Below the pieces are notes generated by a model. It worked only from the letters and a program-made list of their open reading frames with translations. It did no database searches and had not been told where the DNA came from. This document shows positions 1 to 11,243 of a stretch of 64,000 bases of DNA, one piece after another; the first letter of the stretch is position 1, and every line of letters starts with the position of its first letter. The translations under genes were made by a program, and so were the position numbers. The stretch spans positions 73,280,186 to 73,344,185 of the forward strand of contig OU342630.1 in the NCBI GenBank assembly GCA_910589415.1, in the 5' to 3' direction. This stretch comes from Malachius bipustulatus (lineage: Eukaryota > Arthropoda > Insecta > Coleoptera > Melyridae).

Positions 1-1280
1 GATGGAAAAAAACTTTGAAACCAAATCAACAGGATTGGAAAAAAATTACTTGAAATTTGATTTAATGCAATAAAATTCATATTATTTTTTATAATAAGCC
101 AGTGGCGTGGGTAGGAAAAGGGTAAAAATGGCTAAATTTCTCTAACAATTTATGAGCACTTTTTTGAAGGAATTGAATTCAAAATTTTACAGCAGGCAAG
201 TACACTAATAACCTTAAACCCTAAAAAATTTGAAGAAGTAACTAAGAAAAATGGCGGAGACATTCGAATTCATTTTATATGATGTTTATTTCTCTAAAAT
301 TTTAAAACCGCTGCTATAGCTTAATATTTAAGGATTGGTGAACGAAATTTTTTACCCTTGTGAAACTTAGGGATAACGTTTGATTTTGGTAAACAAAAAT
401 TTCTAAACTTGCGTTACTTCTACAGGGTGTCCCTCCAAATAAAAAATAAAAACCGTCTATGAGGCACGGTTTCTGGTCGCAGTTTTCAATCTAGGGAGCT
501 GAATTTTTTTTATGAGTAAGATAGCCGCAAGGATTCGTCTGGTACTGTATTTGAGTAAAGTCGGTCGAGCCGTTTCAAAATGGAGGTTTTTTTAATTTTA
601 GAAAAAAATGCTAGATTTTGAACCCCTAATACCTATAAGCAAGTTAGAAAAAACAAATTTGAACCAAGTTACCACGATTAGAAGAAAATTATTTTAAAAT
701 TGAGGTAGTGCAGTAAAATTTTGCATATTTTTCCATTAATAAGCCAGTGGCGTGGGTAGGAAAAGGGTAAAAATGGCTAAACTTCTATAATCATTTATGC
801 CATTTTTGAAGGAATTGAACTGAAATTTTTTCAGTAGACAACTATACTAATAACCCTTAACTCTGAAAAATTTCAAGAAGCAAATAAGAAAAATGGCGGA
901 GATATTAGAATATTTTTACATGATGTTTATTCCCCTAAAATTTCAAATTTTCGGTTTTCAAAACTCCCCTTTCCCTTTTTTAGAATTTATTAAAAGTAGT
1001 GTAAAGAATAGTATTTTTTAAGTAAAGTTAGCCAGTGGCGGACACAAGAAAAGGAAAAAATTGTTAAATTTGAAAATTTTTTTTGTTTTGTTAAATTAAA
1101 AAATTCATTCTAAGGCACGTTTTCAAACTAAACGAAATGAAATTTTCTCAGTAAGCCACTACGCTAATATGACCTGACTATGGAAAATTTCAGAAAGCCT
1201 ATTTAAAAAGCGGTGAAAATATTGATAATTGAATCGCATAAAAATACACTATCTATGCGATTGATGCGCAAGAAGGTTTT
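1..1280 (+). repeat. Non-coding repeat family A, copy 1 (cut by window start)
   Basis: AT-rich repeat with no ORF. A segment beginning AAGCCAGTGGCGTGGGTAGG occurs at about 99 and again at about 740, with a shorter relative at about 1029, so the element has internal tandem units of about 640 bp. It ends with a hairpin (ATCGCATAAA ... TTTATGCGAT type, about 1232-1262) followed by GATGCGCAAGAAGG and a T-run. The same body and the same end recur near 3216-3940, 5402-5447, 30640-31000, 38138-39964 and 49710-50470. The 5' end lies outside the window. The class is discussed under the full copy at 38138. Confidence 0.85.
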
Positions 1281-1647
1281 TTTTTATTAAAAAATACACT
1301 TATAAAAACAGCAAAGATTTTACCCCAACATGGGAATAATTTTGAAAATAATCACGTTTCTAATAATAAAAGACCGAGAAAGAAAGATATGTAATAGTAA
1401 AGCAAAAATAATTTCAGGTTCCTCCACCATCAAACAAGGGACAGAAATAAATAATATTACCAGGAACTTAGGAGTTCTTCCAATCGACCTAGGACTTGGA
1501 AAACTTAAACGCACGCAGCATACGTTTGTTCACTTTTATCATCTTCAATCATTGTTCGATGAATTTAAAAGTCTCAAAAATCAATATGATGATCTTATAA
1601 TAATAATATGATTTATAATAATGAATTACGGAATTATGATACACTAT
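1281..1647. other. AT-rich stretch, no gene seen
   Basis: Begins with TTTATTAAAAAATAC, which resembles the inverted 5' end of repeat A, then unrecognised AT-rich DNA. The 93-codon reading frame at 1330-1611 has no domain or splice support. Confidence 0.5.
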
Positions 1648-1797
1648 TGCTCGTATTCACAAACGATAATTTCCTAAATAATTACGTAATTATTTAAATG
1701 AGTGAGATGGAGATATGCAGTTTTTTTGCAATAGAATGAGATGGGGATAATTGATTACGTAATTATTCAGGAAATTATCGTTTGTGAATACGGGCAT
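1648..1797. mobile_element. MITE with about 46-bp terminal inverted repeats
   Basis: The left arm CGTATTCACAAACGATAATT (from about 1650) is repeated inverted at the right end, followed on both sides by nearly identical sequence through AATTACGTAAT. Total length is about 150 bp with a short unpaired centre, which is typical of a short non-autonomous DNA transposon. Confidence 0.75.
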
Positions 1798-2740
1798 ATG
1801 AGTACACTAAGAATTCATATTTCGTCAAATCGTAGCAAGTCAAAAATTAATTTTTGAAAATATAGATAATCTTAGAGTTAATACTAGAGATAATAAGAGA
1901 GGCTTAGTAGATTTCTTAGGAACAGTGTATAGTAAAAGAAAATTGCCAACGATGACGAAAAAATTTTTAAAAATATTAAGTCAATTTTAGAGAAAAATGG
2001 AAAGAATTTGTAAGAACTATCACGGTTCAAATTCCAGTGACGTATTATTTGGCGATATAGGTACAGAGGGTGTTGTATTATTCGTAATAATTATTGCCCG
2101 CAATAACTCAGTGAAGATTTCGATCCAGGAATTAAAAGTGTTTATTATTTCGGAGTTTTAGTTGGGAAGTAGGCTTTAATTATTTCCTAACTAATGCTGG
2201 AGAACACGCTTAATTTAAAAGGTGGTAACAGAACTTTATAATTTATCCGGCTACAATAAAACAGTCATTTTAATTAGATAACAATTCGAATAGTTAAGGA
2301 AAATGATACAATCGTGCAACACTGCATACTATACTATTATATAAGCGAGAAACATTAAAATGCAAAGGTGCGACTCTGCACGCTTATCTTAACTACCGCG
2401 ATAAGAACTAAAATGCAACGTAGTGAAATGAAAATTATTATTATTATTTACATGCATTCTATTAAGTTGGTGCTAAATCCTGCCCCTGCAATAACTTCCT
2501 ATACAAGCGAAATGAGTGGTGAGTTAGGTGAAAGTTGATTACGATTCCCTATGAAATCCCCATGAAACCATAATAAGATTTAATAGCAATAATAGACAAA
2601 AGATTAAGCGATGGTCAATATATTGAAGATACCAAACAAGCAAGCTTCATTATTAATTAATGGAAAATTACCCCCCTTGGGTACAGCTTGATATTATTAT
2701 GCCTAGAGATTTTATTTAATACAAAGTAGTCACGGGATAC
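1798..2740. other. AT-rich intergenic DNA
   Basis: No ORF, repeat copy or RNA gene recognised. Confidence 0.4.
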
Positions 2741-3052
2741 CTTCACCGGGCTTTCCTCCTACCGACACACATCCTCCTCCACTTCGGGAACTTCACTTCG
2801 CCAAGTGGAATAATCGCAACAAGAGAGAAAACTAGAAGAATAAGGCAGTCGTCTCTACTATACTACTTTCTGGCTCCGTTCGAGTCCTTTGCTTCAATCT
2901 TTCCAAGCACCGATCTGCTTTATTTAGAACAACACTCACTATAAAGGAAAACGATACTCGACCTGTGAAGCGCCGGGAAAGGGCGGAAAGCAAATGACTA
3001 AAACAAACTCTTTCTGGACCGGACTGTTGGCCAGACCCGCTCTTGAACTTAC

Positions 3053-3123
3053 CTTGCTTGTTTGAAGCTGCGAGCTGTATACGATAATGATAATCGTATA
3101 CTGCTGTTCTATCTACTTATATA
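3053..3123 (-). promoter_or_regulatory. Candidate TATA promoter and short untranslated first exon
   Basis: On the minus strand TATATAAG (3123-3116) is followed about 25-30 bases on by a CAGT initiator-like motif (about 3092). The presumed leader contains the palindrome GTATACGAT-aatgata-ATCGTATAC (about 3077-3101) and then a strong splice donor, CAAG|GTAAGT, with the exon ending at 3053. The 2741-3052 stretch would be intron and has a locally higher GC content. No coding exon that would belong to this start was found downstream, so it may drive a gene outside the window or a dead element. Confidence 0.4.
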
Positions 3124-3215
3124 GACGGTCAGTAACGCGCCAAAATTGCACACTGCGCTGCCGCCTTGCCATTGATCCAAAAGATTTATTACTTGAAATG
3201 TAATTTAAAAAAAAA

Positions 3216-3940
3216 CCTTCTTGCGTATCAATCGCATAAATAGTGCATTTTTATGCGATTCAATTATGAACATTTTCCCCGATTTTTGAATTGGCTTTCT
3301 GAAATTTTTCATTGTTTTATGTATATCATAATATTAGGCAATATTAGCGTATAAGTAGTTGTTTAAACTGTGAAAATTTCAATTCAATTCCTTTGAAAAC
3401 TATGCTCATAAACGGTTACGGAAATTTAGTCATTTTTACCTTTTTCCTACCCTCGCCACTGGCTTTTTAATAGAAATAATACAAATTTTATTGCATTACC
3501 TCAAATTTCAAATAAATTTCTTCCAATCTATAATATGGGTAAAAAGTCTTTTATTTCTATTTTGCTTAACCAGGGGTTCAAAAAATAGCAATTTTTTCTA
3601 AAATTCCAAAAGTCGCCATTTTGGAACGGCTCGACCGATTTTACTTAAATACAGTACCAGACCACTCCTTGTGGATATCTTACTTCCACAAAAATTTCAA
3701 CCCCGTAGATTGAAAACTGCGACCTGAAACCGTGCCTCATGGACGGGTTTTTTGGAAATTTGAAGGGACGCGATTGGTAGAATAAAGCGCAACTTTCGGA
3801 AATTTTATTAACGAAAATCAAACGTCATTTCAAAGTTTCACAACAGTAAAAAATGTCATTTACTAATCTTGAAAGCTGAAGCTACAGGATGAGTGTATGT
3901 AAAATTTTAGATAAATAAACATCATATAATGTAAAATAAA
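3216..3940 (-). repeat. Repeat family A, copy 2 (inverted)
   Basis: Reverse complement of the family A body: the 3' end CCTTCTTGCG at 3216, the ATCGCATAAA hairpin just inside it, the GCCACTGGC segment near 3457, and the AAATAAACATCAT segment near 3914. It is truncated at the GC-rich block that starts at 3943. Confidence 0.85.
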
Positions 3941-3942
3941 AC

Positions 3943-4022
3943 AAGGTCTCTTCCGAGACCTTGGCCTGACGGCGGCGTCGGGCCTTCGGCTCTCCATACA
4001 GCAGGCCTTCGGCCCGGAGTTT
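3943..4022. other. GC-rich block of short perfect hairpins
   Basis: AAGGTCTC-ttcc-GAGACCTT (3943-3962) is a perfect 8-bp stem. It is followed by GGCCTTCGGC-type palindromes (about 3980 and 4002). The block is strongly GC-rich in a very AT-rich setting and sits exactly at the edge of repeat A copy 2. Confidence 0.6.
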
Positions 4023-4029
4023 CAGTAGA

Positions 4030-5130
4030 TTCCCCGTCAAAGTTGAAATTTTTAAAATTAATTTTTCTTTAACATATAATTTGAAGTCTTAACTTCAATT
4101 AGCCTCGAGTAATGTAGCACTTTAAACGAAAAATAAAGAATTTCCTCGCTGGTAGAAAATTAGCTTACACTTATTTCAAAATTATTAAATCGATGAAATG
4201 GTTCGCAATTTCTTTTTTTACTTTTTTTTTACATTCAATTATGAATTATTCTGAAAATAAGAAGAGCAGTCGTAACGACAATTAAATCAACTACATGCGG
4301 GTGAAAAAAGTTTTCAAATTGGTCTTTTAATAACGGCTATAGAAATTTAGACATTTTTACCCTTTTACCCGCGGCCATTTTATCTTCCTTTATTTTCTCC
4401 ATCGTGATCTTCATTACAAGTTTTTTTTCTTCAACACATAATTTGAAGTCTTATCTTAATTTTTTCTCGCATATATGGGTACTTTTAACGAATAATATAA
4501 ATATTCCTCGCTGGTGGAAAATTAGCTTTCACTTACTTAAAATTATTAAATCGATGCAATTTCTTTTTTATTAGTGACATTTATATTTGATTTTTTAAAT
4601 TTTTACAAACATGAAACATGAAACAATATAAATATTAAAAAAAATAAAAAAATAAAAAAATAGAATCACAAATAAAAAATTTCGGAAAACTCCCTCCCAG
4701 GTGGAAGGGTTCCCAACATTGAAGCTGCATTGCTTCTTTGTAGAGCGCAATGCTCATACGTTGGAACAGAAAATACGTCGCACGGGATTCCTCCGTGACA
4801 TTCGTAATTTTCTGACCAACGGATGTCAGAAATCTCAAGGCTTCATACCCCAAACTCCTGAAAGTTTCTTGTCCGACAGGCACAAAAATGAAACGATCTT
4901 CAAGATTCCGGTATTTGTTTCTTTTTTTTTTTTATTCTGCAGTGTTTGGCGCAGACCCAGGATTGGAGGAAGTGGAATTTTTTATATTCATTTTTTCATA
5001 TCCAATTATGAATGATTCTGAAAATTAGAAGAGCAAGCGCAACGACAATTAAGTCACATACATGCGAGTGAAAAAAGTTTTCAAATTTGTCTGTTAATAA
5101 CGAAGATATTACAAGTTTTAAAAATAATTT
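4030..5130. repeat. Repeat-derived region with internal direct repeats
   Basis: A segment with AATTTGAAGTCTTA, TTCCTCGCTGGT and AAATCGATG occurs at about 4078-4215 and again at about 4440-4565. A second segment (CAATTATGAAT, AACGACAATTAA, GTGAAAAAAGTTTTCAAAT) occurs at about 4237-4325 and about 5002-5090. No transposase or RT frame is present. The ORFs at 4635-5015 lie in low-complexity DNA and are not supported as genes. Confidence 0.6.
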
Positions 5131-5149
5131 TTATTCAAAATTGTGATGG

Positions 5150-5330
5150 TGGTGTAGGTATACTAGATACTACCGAGCAAGCACATGTAATACATAACAT
5201 ACCCGCTCAGCGGTATGGATTTCAAATGGCAGGGTGGTGGAGTTTGTTAGGTTCTTGACTGGTATTCTGATGGTACGGTGTTCAAATCCATGAAAGGATT
5301 ATTACTTTTTTTACGTAGGTGGAGTTTTCA
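5150..5330 (+). mobile_element. Possible tRNA-derived SINE head
   Basis: A box-A-like sequence TGGTGGAGTTTG (5235-5246) lies 45 bases before a box-B match GTTCAAATC (5280-5288), the spacing of an internal Pol III promoter. A T-run that could terminate Pol III follows near 5310. The sequence does not fold into a clean tRNA with a CCA-end acceptor stem, so it is called SINE-like rather than a tRNA gene. Confidence 0.4.
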
Positions 5331-5401
5331 CAAAAGAAAATGCAGATAATTTTTTCATTATGTTCGTTACAAGAAGAAATAGGAAGAAAATATTCATTAT
5401 T

Positions 5402-5447
5402 TAATCGCATAAAAATACACTATTTATGCGATTGATGCGCAAGAAGG
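5402..5447 (+). repeat. Repeat family A, copy 3 (3' end only)
   Basis: Contains the terminal hairpin ATCGCATAAAAATACACTAT...ATGCGATT and the end GATGCGCAAGAAGG, again followed directly by a T-run. Confidence 0.85.
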
Positions 5448-5479
5448 TTTTTATTGCGGTTGTATTGCAATTTATAAAA

Positions 5480-5947
5480 CTCCGTATAATAGCTATTTAT
5501 AATATTAGTGTTAAAAGTGAAGTTTTATTTTGTGAGTGAAAAGGTTTGTTGTGAAATGAGCGAAGCGTAGCGGAGCGAATTTAGCAAATTTCACGAAAAA
5601 ATAAAATCACTTTTAAGACTAATATCATACAATGGTTTTTGTAAAACTGCTCTATTTTGATAATAAAATTGATGAATTTAGAATGACACTCAACTTCTAA
5701 TTATTATTGTATTTTAAAATATTACAGATAAGTACAAGTGTACTATGCATAGCAACCGTTGCCGACGCTATGGTTACTAACAAATGCGTGCATACAAATA
5801 AATGAGACGTCAAAATAATTATTTTGCAATTTCTAAACAATTATTTTTGTCTTGAATTCTTGACTAGGTACCTGCTGCTACTTATTTTTTATTAATATGT
5901 TTGCCAGTAATAAAAAAAATATGAAAAAATCTCATTACCTATAATTT
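5480..5947 (+). repeat. Repeat family C arm, copy 1
   Basis: Starts TTAGTGTTAAAAGTGAAG and includes the near-palindromic GAGCGAAGCGTAGCGGAGCG, AATGGTTTTTGTAAAACTGC and CCGTTGCCGACGCTATGG. The same sequence forms both arms of the inverted-repeat element at 33590-35597. No partner arm is recognisable nearby on the right. Confidence 0.8.
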
Positions 5948-6513
5948 TGTCTGATTTCATCATGAGAAAATGTAGTTTAAAAAGAGAATGTAAGTACAGA
6001 AAAAGTAGATACACTGAGAGAAGTGATGCATTTATCATTATCTCTTCGCTACTTATGAAATGCGAAGTTTAACTGTAATAAGGGTCCTTTGTAGTAAACG
6101 AGTTTATTTCCACTAAAACTATTAGTGAGTTTGCAAAAAACGTGAAATTCGTTTGAGTTGATTAGTTTGCCAGTAAATAATAAAAATCCCAAACTAAGAA
6201 TTTGATCATCACAAACTAAATTATTTACAGTCAAACTATATAACTTCATCAGTAAGTTTTGCTTTGTGTCTACGCAAAATATGAGATTATTTACACTATA
6301 ACTAACATTATTTATAGAGAATCTCACAGAATTTTATCATTATCAAATATCTATTTAGAGCAAACTTGTGAAGAAAATCATGATTTAAATCTAAACTTTT
6401 ATAATTTACCGCAAGAAATATTGCCAATAACTGGACATCTCTTGTGCTTAAAGAATATGTTTTTGAAAAATTAATATTAGTTTGCTGTTAAACACATTTG
6501 TTGGGGAATAACT

Positions 6514-6535
6514 AACCGCGGGTTTCCCCGCGGTT
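6514..6535. other. Perfect GC-rich hairpin
   Basis: AACCGCGGG-tttc-CCCGCGGTT, a 9-bp stem with a 4-base loop, in otherwise AT-rich DNA. Confidence 0.7.
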
Positions 6536-6687
6536 GTATGCGCAATAACGCCGCGGATGCACGCACAGCGTCATTTCATCATGGTACAAGCAACAAGCAC
6601 CGCGAAGTGACGCCACGCGTATATGAAAGTTAAAGTAAAGAAAAAGATTTAATAATTGATCGCATTATTGAAAATAACGAAATAATA

Positions 6688-6742
6688 ATGGAAGACCTGC
6701 TGCAAGAATGGGGTTTTGGATACATGTGTTCCGTTTTTGCAG
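6688..6742 (+). CDS. Candidate short first coding exon, product unknown
   Basis: The frame opens at ATG 6688 and reads MEDLLQEWGFGYMCSVFAG before the donor AG|GTAAGTAAG at 6743. The Leu/Trp-rich N terminus resembles the start of small helical (SAM-like) domains found on some transposon-encoded proteins, but 18 codons cannot prove this. No matching second exon was identified. It lies within the 6010-9913 TIR element, so a transposon gene remnant is more likely than a host gene. Confidence 0.25.
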
Positions 6743-8871
6743 GTAAGTAAGTATTACACTCGTTGCATTAATACATTCCACCAGAGGAAGGTACGCAGTT
6801 CACACTCTATTGTAGAGATGAGCTTTATCTTAGCTCACGGTATATTTTTATCCAAAAAATCTGTGTTAATCTAATTATTATAAAGTTTTTGATGTTATAT
6901 TAGCTTATAAAGTTTTTTTTTTTAATTTATGAACACTTATTTGTTATAATAAATACGTACAGCAATCAAAATATTAGCAAATAAAAAAGAATAAGTGTAA
7001 CTCGAAGTCAGAATTAAGACACCTTTCATTCTTGTGATTGTTGTACAACGTGAATAATATTTGGTAAATAACAATGAATTCAAAATCCCTATGTTGCGAA
7101 GGCAAACACAACATACGGTAATATAAAAAAAGTTGTTTCCGATTTTGAAAAAAAGTATATCTACTAAAAATAGTATACCTGTGTATAGACCATAGCCGCA
7201 ACATGCACGCAATCTTTTACAGCAATTTATATAAAAATTACAAATGAATTAATTTACAGAATAATTGGAATTACACCGATAGAAAGTGCAAGTGGGTTCA
7301 GATAATACCAGTATTGAATACTTGACAACTCAAGAACCAGGCACCACCATTACTACAGTCAACCTGTATAGGCAAAGCAATTTTATCAGTGTATCAATTA
7401 AAGGGCTTGCTGGACTCCACATGCCAGGCACATTTAGTTGACATATAACTACACATACATTTTTTAAATGGAAATTATCCGTAAGTAATGCTGCATTTGA
7501 AAATAATGATAATGCTGAATTATTAAGTGCTTATGTGGAAGAAAAATAAATTAAAAATAATTCATTATATTTTAGATATATTTTTTTTTGTTAGAAAAAT
7601 AATGTTACCTATTTGATTTTGCAGAAGAACCATTTAATTCGGTAATTTAAATTAATTTTTAAATGTGAATTGAATTACCATAATATTTCATTCCAGTTTC
7701 AGATATCTCGCTTTTAAATGGTATTCTCAAAATAAATAAAAAAATAATTGCTATTAAAGTGGTACCTATGTTTTGTAATTTTCTTATTAAGTATATAAAA
7801 TACTGTTATTTATTTTTTTTTGTATTCGAATTTGGATAAATTTTCATTTTGATTTATGTTAATTTATGTAAATTTTTTTTTTACATAAATAAAAAGTTAT
7901 AAAATAACTATTGTATAAAAGTTGGGTTAAAAGGTTAAATAATTTTGAATAAATTAAAATATGCTTATTTTGATTTTTTAATTTATCCCGATCCCCTTCA
8001 TCGAAATAATAAAAAAAACAGGTGGTATTAATAAACCATGCATTTTAACAATAAACTAATAATTTTTTCCTGAACAACTAATGATAATTATTGATTATAA
8101 TGCAGGTGCTGATCATTAATAAACTTAACTTAGCTTAAACTTCCAAAAAATTAATGGCTAACTTTTGTCATGTGTCCACTGAGATATTTAGTTTATGATA
8201 AAGCAATAATGCACTTATAGCAAAGCAATATTATGTACAATCAACATTCTGATTTTGCAATATTATCTGATCATAAACAGTTATCATTTATCAGAAATGA
8301 AAAAAAGTTACTGACTAAAGGCCCAGTTACACGGTGCGTGGTTCGGCGAACCACGGAACTGGTGCGTGGTCCGCAGAGACTCGCACTTTAGCGAACCGGG
8401 GGTGGTCACACAGTGCGTGGATCGTTTAGTTGTCTTTCGCAATCGGTTCGCGGAGACAACATGGAACCTAGTTTGTTTTATTGAAAGCAAGTTTGATAAT
8501 GAAATCGTAATTGATTCCGTGCTGTTGTGCCGTGGTTCGTGGAGATTTGCTCGGAACGTTCCGTCTACAGATGCGCTAGACATCATCAGCGGTTACGTGT
8601 AGACAGCTGGACACGTGTGGACATGACTTGACAGCTGGAAGAGCGCTACTTTTTATAGGATGATGGTTTGCTGACGTCATACCCCCTCCGCTAGCTATCT
8701 GCACTGTAGCAACGGCCGATCTCTCCGATGTCATAGATTTCTGAATCAGACGATGACTTTTTTGAGTGTGACTTAACGCCGGATACGAAATCCTCGGAAG
8801 TTTCATTCCTTCCTCCTGCCAATTAAAATTATTTGGATGTTTATAAGTTTTAATAGACTAACAATGTAAAC

Positions 8872-9134
8872 GGGTGTAGTGTGAAGTAGTGGACAGCGAT
8901 TTTAATTTCTTCAAAGCAAATGACATGATGATCCTGAAGTAGTTCCGATGTTTGTACGCATACATCGGAACTACTAAACGTAACGTCAACACCCGCGTGA
9001 CCGTACAGAACAGAAACTGCCGGCTGGGCCAGAATGACAAGTTAGCTGTCGCGGAGTACGCCGTGCTTCAGATCACCATGCCATTTGCTTTGAAGAGACG
9101 AAAGTCATGTCCACTACTTCACACTACTACACCC
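8872..9134. repeat. Inverted repeat with about 68-bp arms
   Basis: The left arm 8872-8939 (GGGTGTAGTGTGAAGTAGTG...) matches the inverse of 9066-9134 at most positions. The inner region also contains TAGTTCCGATGT / ACATCGGAACTA (about 8940-8974), a second hairpin. The palindrome encloses the GIY-YIG-like remnant. Confidence 0.7.
8952..9068 (+). pseudogene. GIY-YIG-like endonuclease remnant
   Basis: The frame reads YAYIGTTKRNVNTRV, then a Cys-Arg-Leu-Gly-Gln stretch, then DKLAVAEYAVLQ. The order YIG...T.R....R..., followed by K.AVAE(H/Y)A, is that of GIY-YIG endonuclease modules carried at the C terminus of Penelope-like and some related reverse-transcriptase elements. Only about 40 residues survive, there is no RT, and the usual AEH histidine is Tyr. 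This is a dead fragment; the assignment rests on motif order only. Confidence 0.45.
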
Positions 9135-9913
9135 ATTTATATCGTGATGCTATTGAAATTTATAAATAAATGTCCAAGAATGAATTAGTTATCAGTGTAC
9201 ACGTAATCGTCGATGATGTCTATTCGGAGAAAATTTCCATAGACCACGGCACAAGTTCCCGGAATCAATCAAGATTATAGCAATAAAAAGCAGTGTACAA
9301 AGACTTGCTTTCAAATACCAAACTATCGAAGATTACATTTTAATTCCCGCCTGCATGTAATACAAGACTCAATTATTGGCATAAAATAAATTGCAAAACT
9401 GAGCATTGGTTCGCAACATGGTGAACCAGCACGAACCGACGACAAATCTACACGAACCTGTCGGTTCGCCCGCTTTGTTCTGTGCAAATTTACCGACTCC
9501 CGATGGATACGGCGAACCACACACTACGAACCGCGAGCCCATAGCGAGCCACCTATGTCACACGGTGCGTGGTTCGCGGCTCGTCGAGACAGGTTCGCCG
9601 AACCACGGACCGTGTAACCGGGCCTTAAAATGCATTGATTCCCATACAACATGTGTTTATTTATGAAAAGCTTACATGGTATACATACAAAAATCAACAT
9701 GTTTATGAAAAACACGAGAAAATTCATGATAATATAAACGAAAACTTTATGGTAAATTTTATATTTAACTCTTGTGGACTTGTGGTAAACACATCTGCTC
9801 AAACTAAAATCGCGTTGATTGCAAACTAATATTAGTTAGGCAGAATCGAAACTAGCGCCTAGTTAATCATAACATGGGCTAGTTAGGATTAAACTATTAC
9901 TTCTCTCAGTGTA

Positions 9914-11243
9914 GAATTACTTTTTAGTGTTAAAAATATTTTTAACACTAGTTTTAAAAGTATTTTTAACACGCTTCCATGTAAACAATCACTTTTAACA
10001 CAGTCAGCTGTCGTTAAAAGTGTGACTTTTAATGGCAGTTGTACAAAAAAATATTTTAGGACCCTTTGTATTAAAATTATATTAGAGTTGTAAGCCTACT
10101 GCATAATGTTACAATGTATCCCTTATATAACTGTTGCATTGAAGTGATATGATATAAATCTTCTGTTAAAGTTGCTTAAAGCAAATTTATAGAAACGTTC
10201 TTTAAGCCAACAATTACAGCATTATAAAATACTTTTATAACCAATACATTGTCTCTGTAAATTGCATACTACTTATAAACAGCTTATGAAATGGAAGTAC
10301 CTAACGTTCTCTGGCACAAAAACGTTGTAATTTTCTGCACTTATAACTAATGCAGTTCAATTTGTAACCTGCAAAACCTGCTATCATGCAGTCATGCATC
10401 ATTAGCATTTAGATAATAATTAACATTTATTATCTTGACCATCTTAACAGTAATTGTTGTTTAACAATAATATATTGAACCTATAGCTCCATCAATTTTA
10501 GAACAACATTAGTACGTGGGTTAGAGTTCTGACCTGACTCTATGTGTACAGTGGAATTATTAACAGCCCTGCTGTTAGTGCTGTTTCGTTTCAAGTCGGT
10601 GTCGGGGCTTTTTCAACCAAACAGTGCAACCAACATTGCCACATTGGTCCCTAATGAAAATATTACAAGGATAATTATTCAAAAATTAGGGACTAAATTT
10701 TTTTTTACTAATGATTTCCATTAAAAATACAGTAATTTTCTTGATAGGTAGGTACTTTACCTATGATAACTATAACAACTTTACGAGATATACTGGACGA
10801 GGCGTTTGTATTATTGTCATCTAGTCAATTTTAGTGTAATTTATTCGGTGCAAAGACGTCACGTGTGTCACGATGAGGGGATCTCATAGACGGGGGAGTT
10901 TTGAATATAACTACCTACATATTTATACTTGGAAAAATATTATAAACGAGCCGTTGTATAAAAACACAAAATAATAATAATAACGGGCTTGGCTCTTCGA
11001 GCTCTCTGGCAGTCTACAAAACACAGCCTTCCAAATAATCCTTCGAAATCACAGACGGACCGTTTCGCTCTTATTATGAGCTCATCAGTGTGTTACATCA
11101 AATAGATACATCTGGAGGATGAAATTGTAGACTGCCATCGATCTCGAGATGTTATTAAAATCGTTCATCTGGTTCACAGTGACCCGGAGAACATCGCTAC
11201 ATCTACCGATGGATGACGGAACTACCGACCTGACGGCAACTCG
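9914..11243. other. AT-rich intergenic DNA, no gene seen
   Basis: 9914-10040 has several inverted TTTTAACAC / GTGTTAAAA words that recall the family C ends. The remainder is unrecognised. A short AATAAT run lies near 10968-10982. The 60-codon ORF at 10542 has no support. Confidence 0.4.

Larger units (their letters stand above)
8319..9625. mobile_element. PIF/Harbinger-like non-autonomous element
   Basis: The ends are AGGCCCAGTTACACGGTGCG at 8319 and its inverse ending CCGTGTAACCGGGCCT at 9625. Each end is flanked by TAA (8316-8318 and 9626-9628), the three-base TWA target duplication of the PIF/Harbinger superfamily. GGTTCGNNGAACC-type repeats are rich in both subterminal regions. No DDE transposase frame is visible, so it would depend on another copy. 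A separate palindrome with a GIY-YIG remnant (8872-9134) sits in its centre. Confidence 0.75.
6010..9913. mobile_element. 3.9-kb TIR element, ends TACACTGAGAGAAGT
   Basis: TACACTGAGAGAAGTGAT at 6010 is matched inverted at 9896-9913 (ATTACTTCTCTCAGTGTA). Both ends abut GA/TA-type flanks, compatible with a TA-targeting DNA transposon. No transposase survives; one short exon-like ORF is seen at 6688. A PIF/Harbinger-like element (8319-9625) is inserted inside. The rest (about 6770-8318) is AT-rich with no recognisable gene. A related shorter element with TACACTGAGAG ends lies at 35831-36621. Confidence 0.6.

Noticed and set aside
4635..5015. Overlapping ORFs on both strands
   Set aside because: Inside repeat-derived DNA, phenylalanine runs from T-tracts, no domain.
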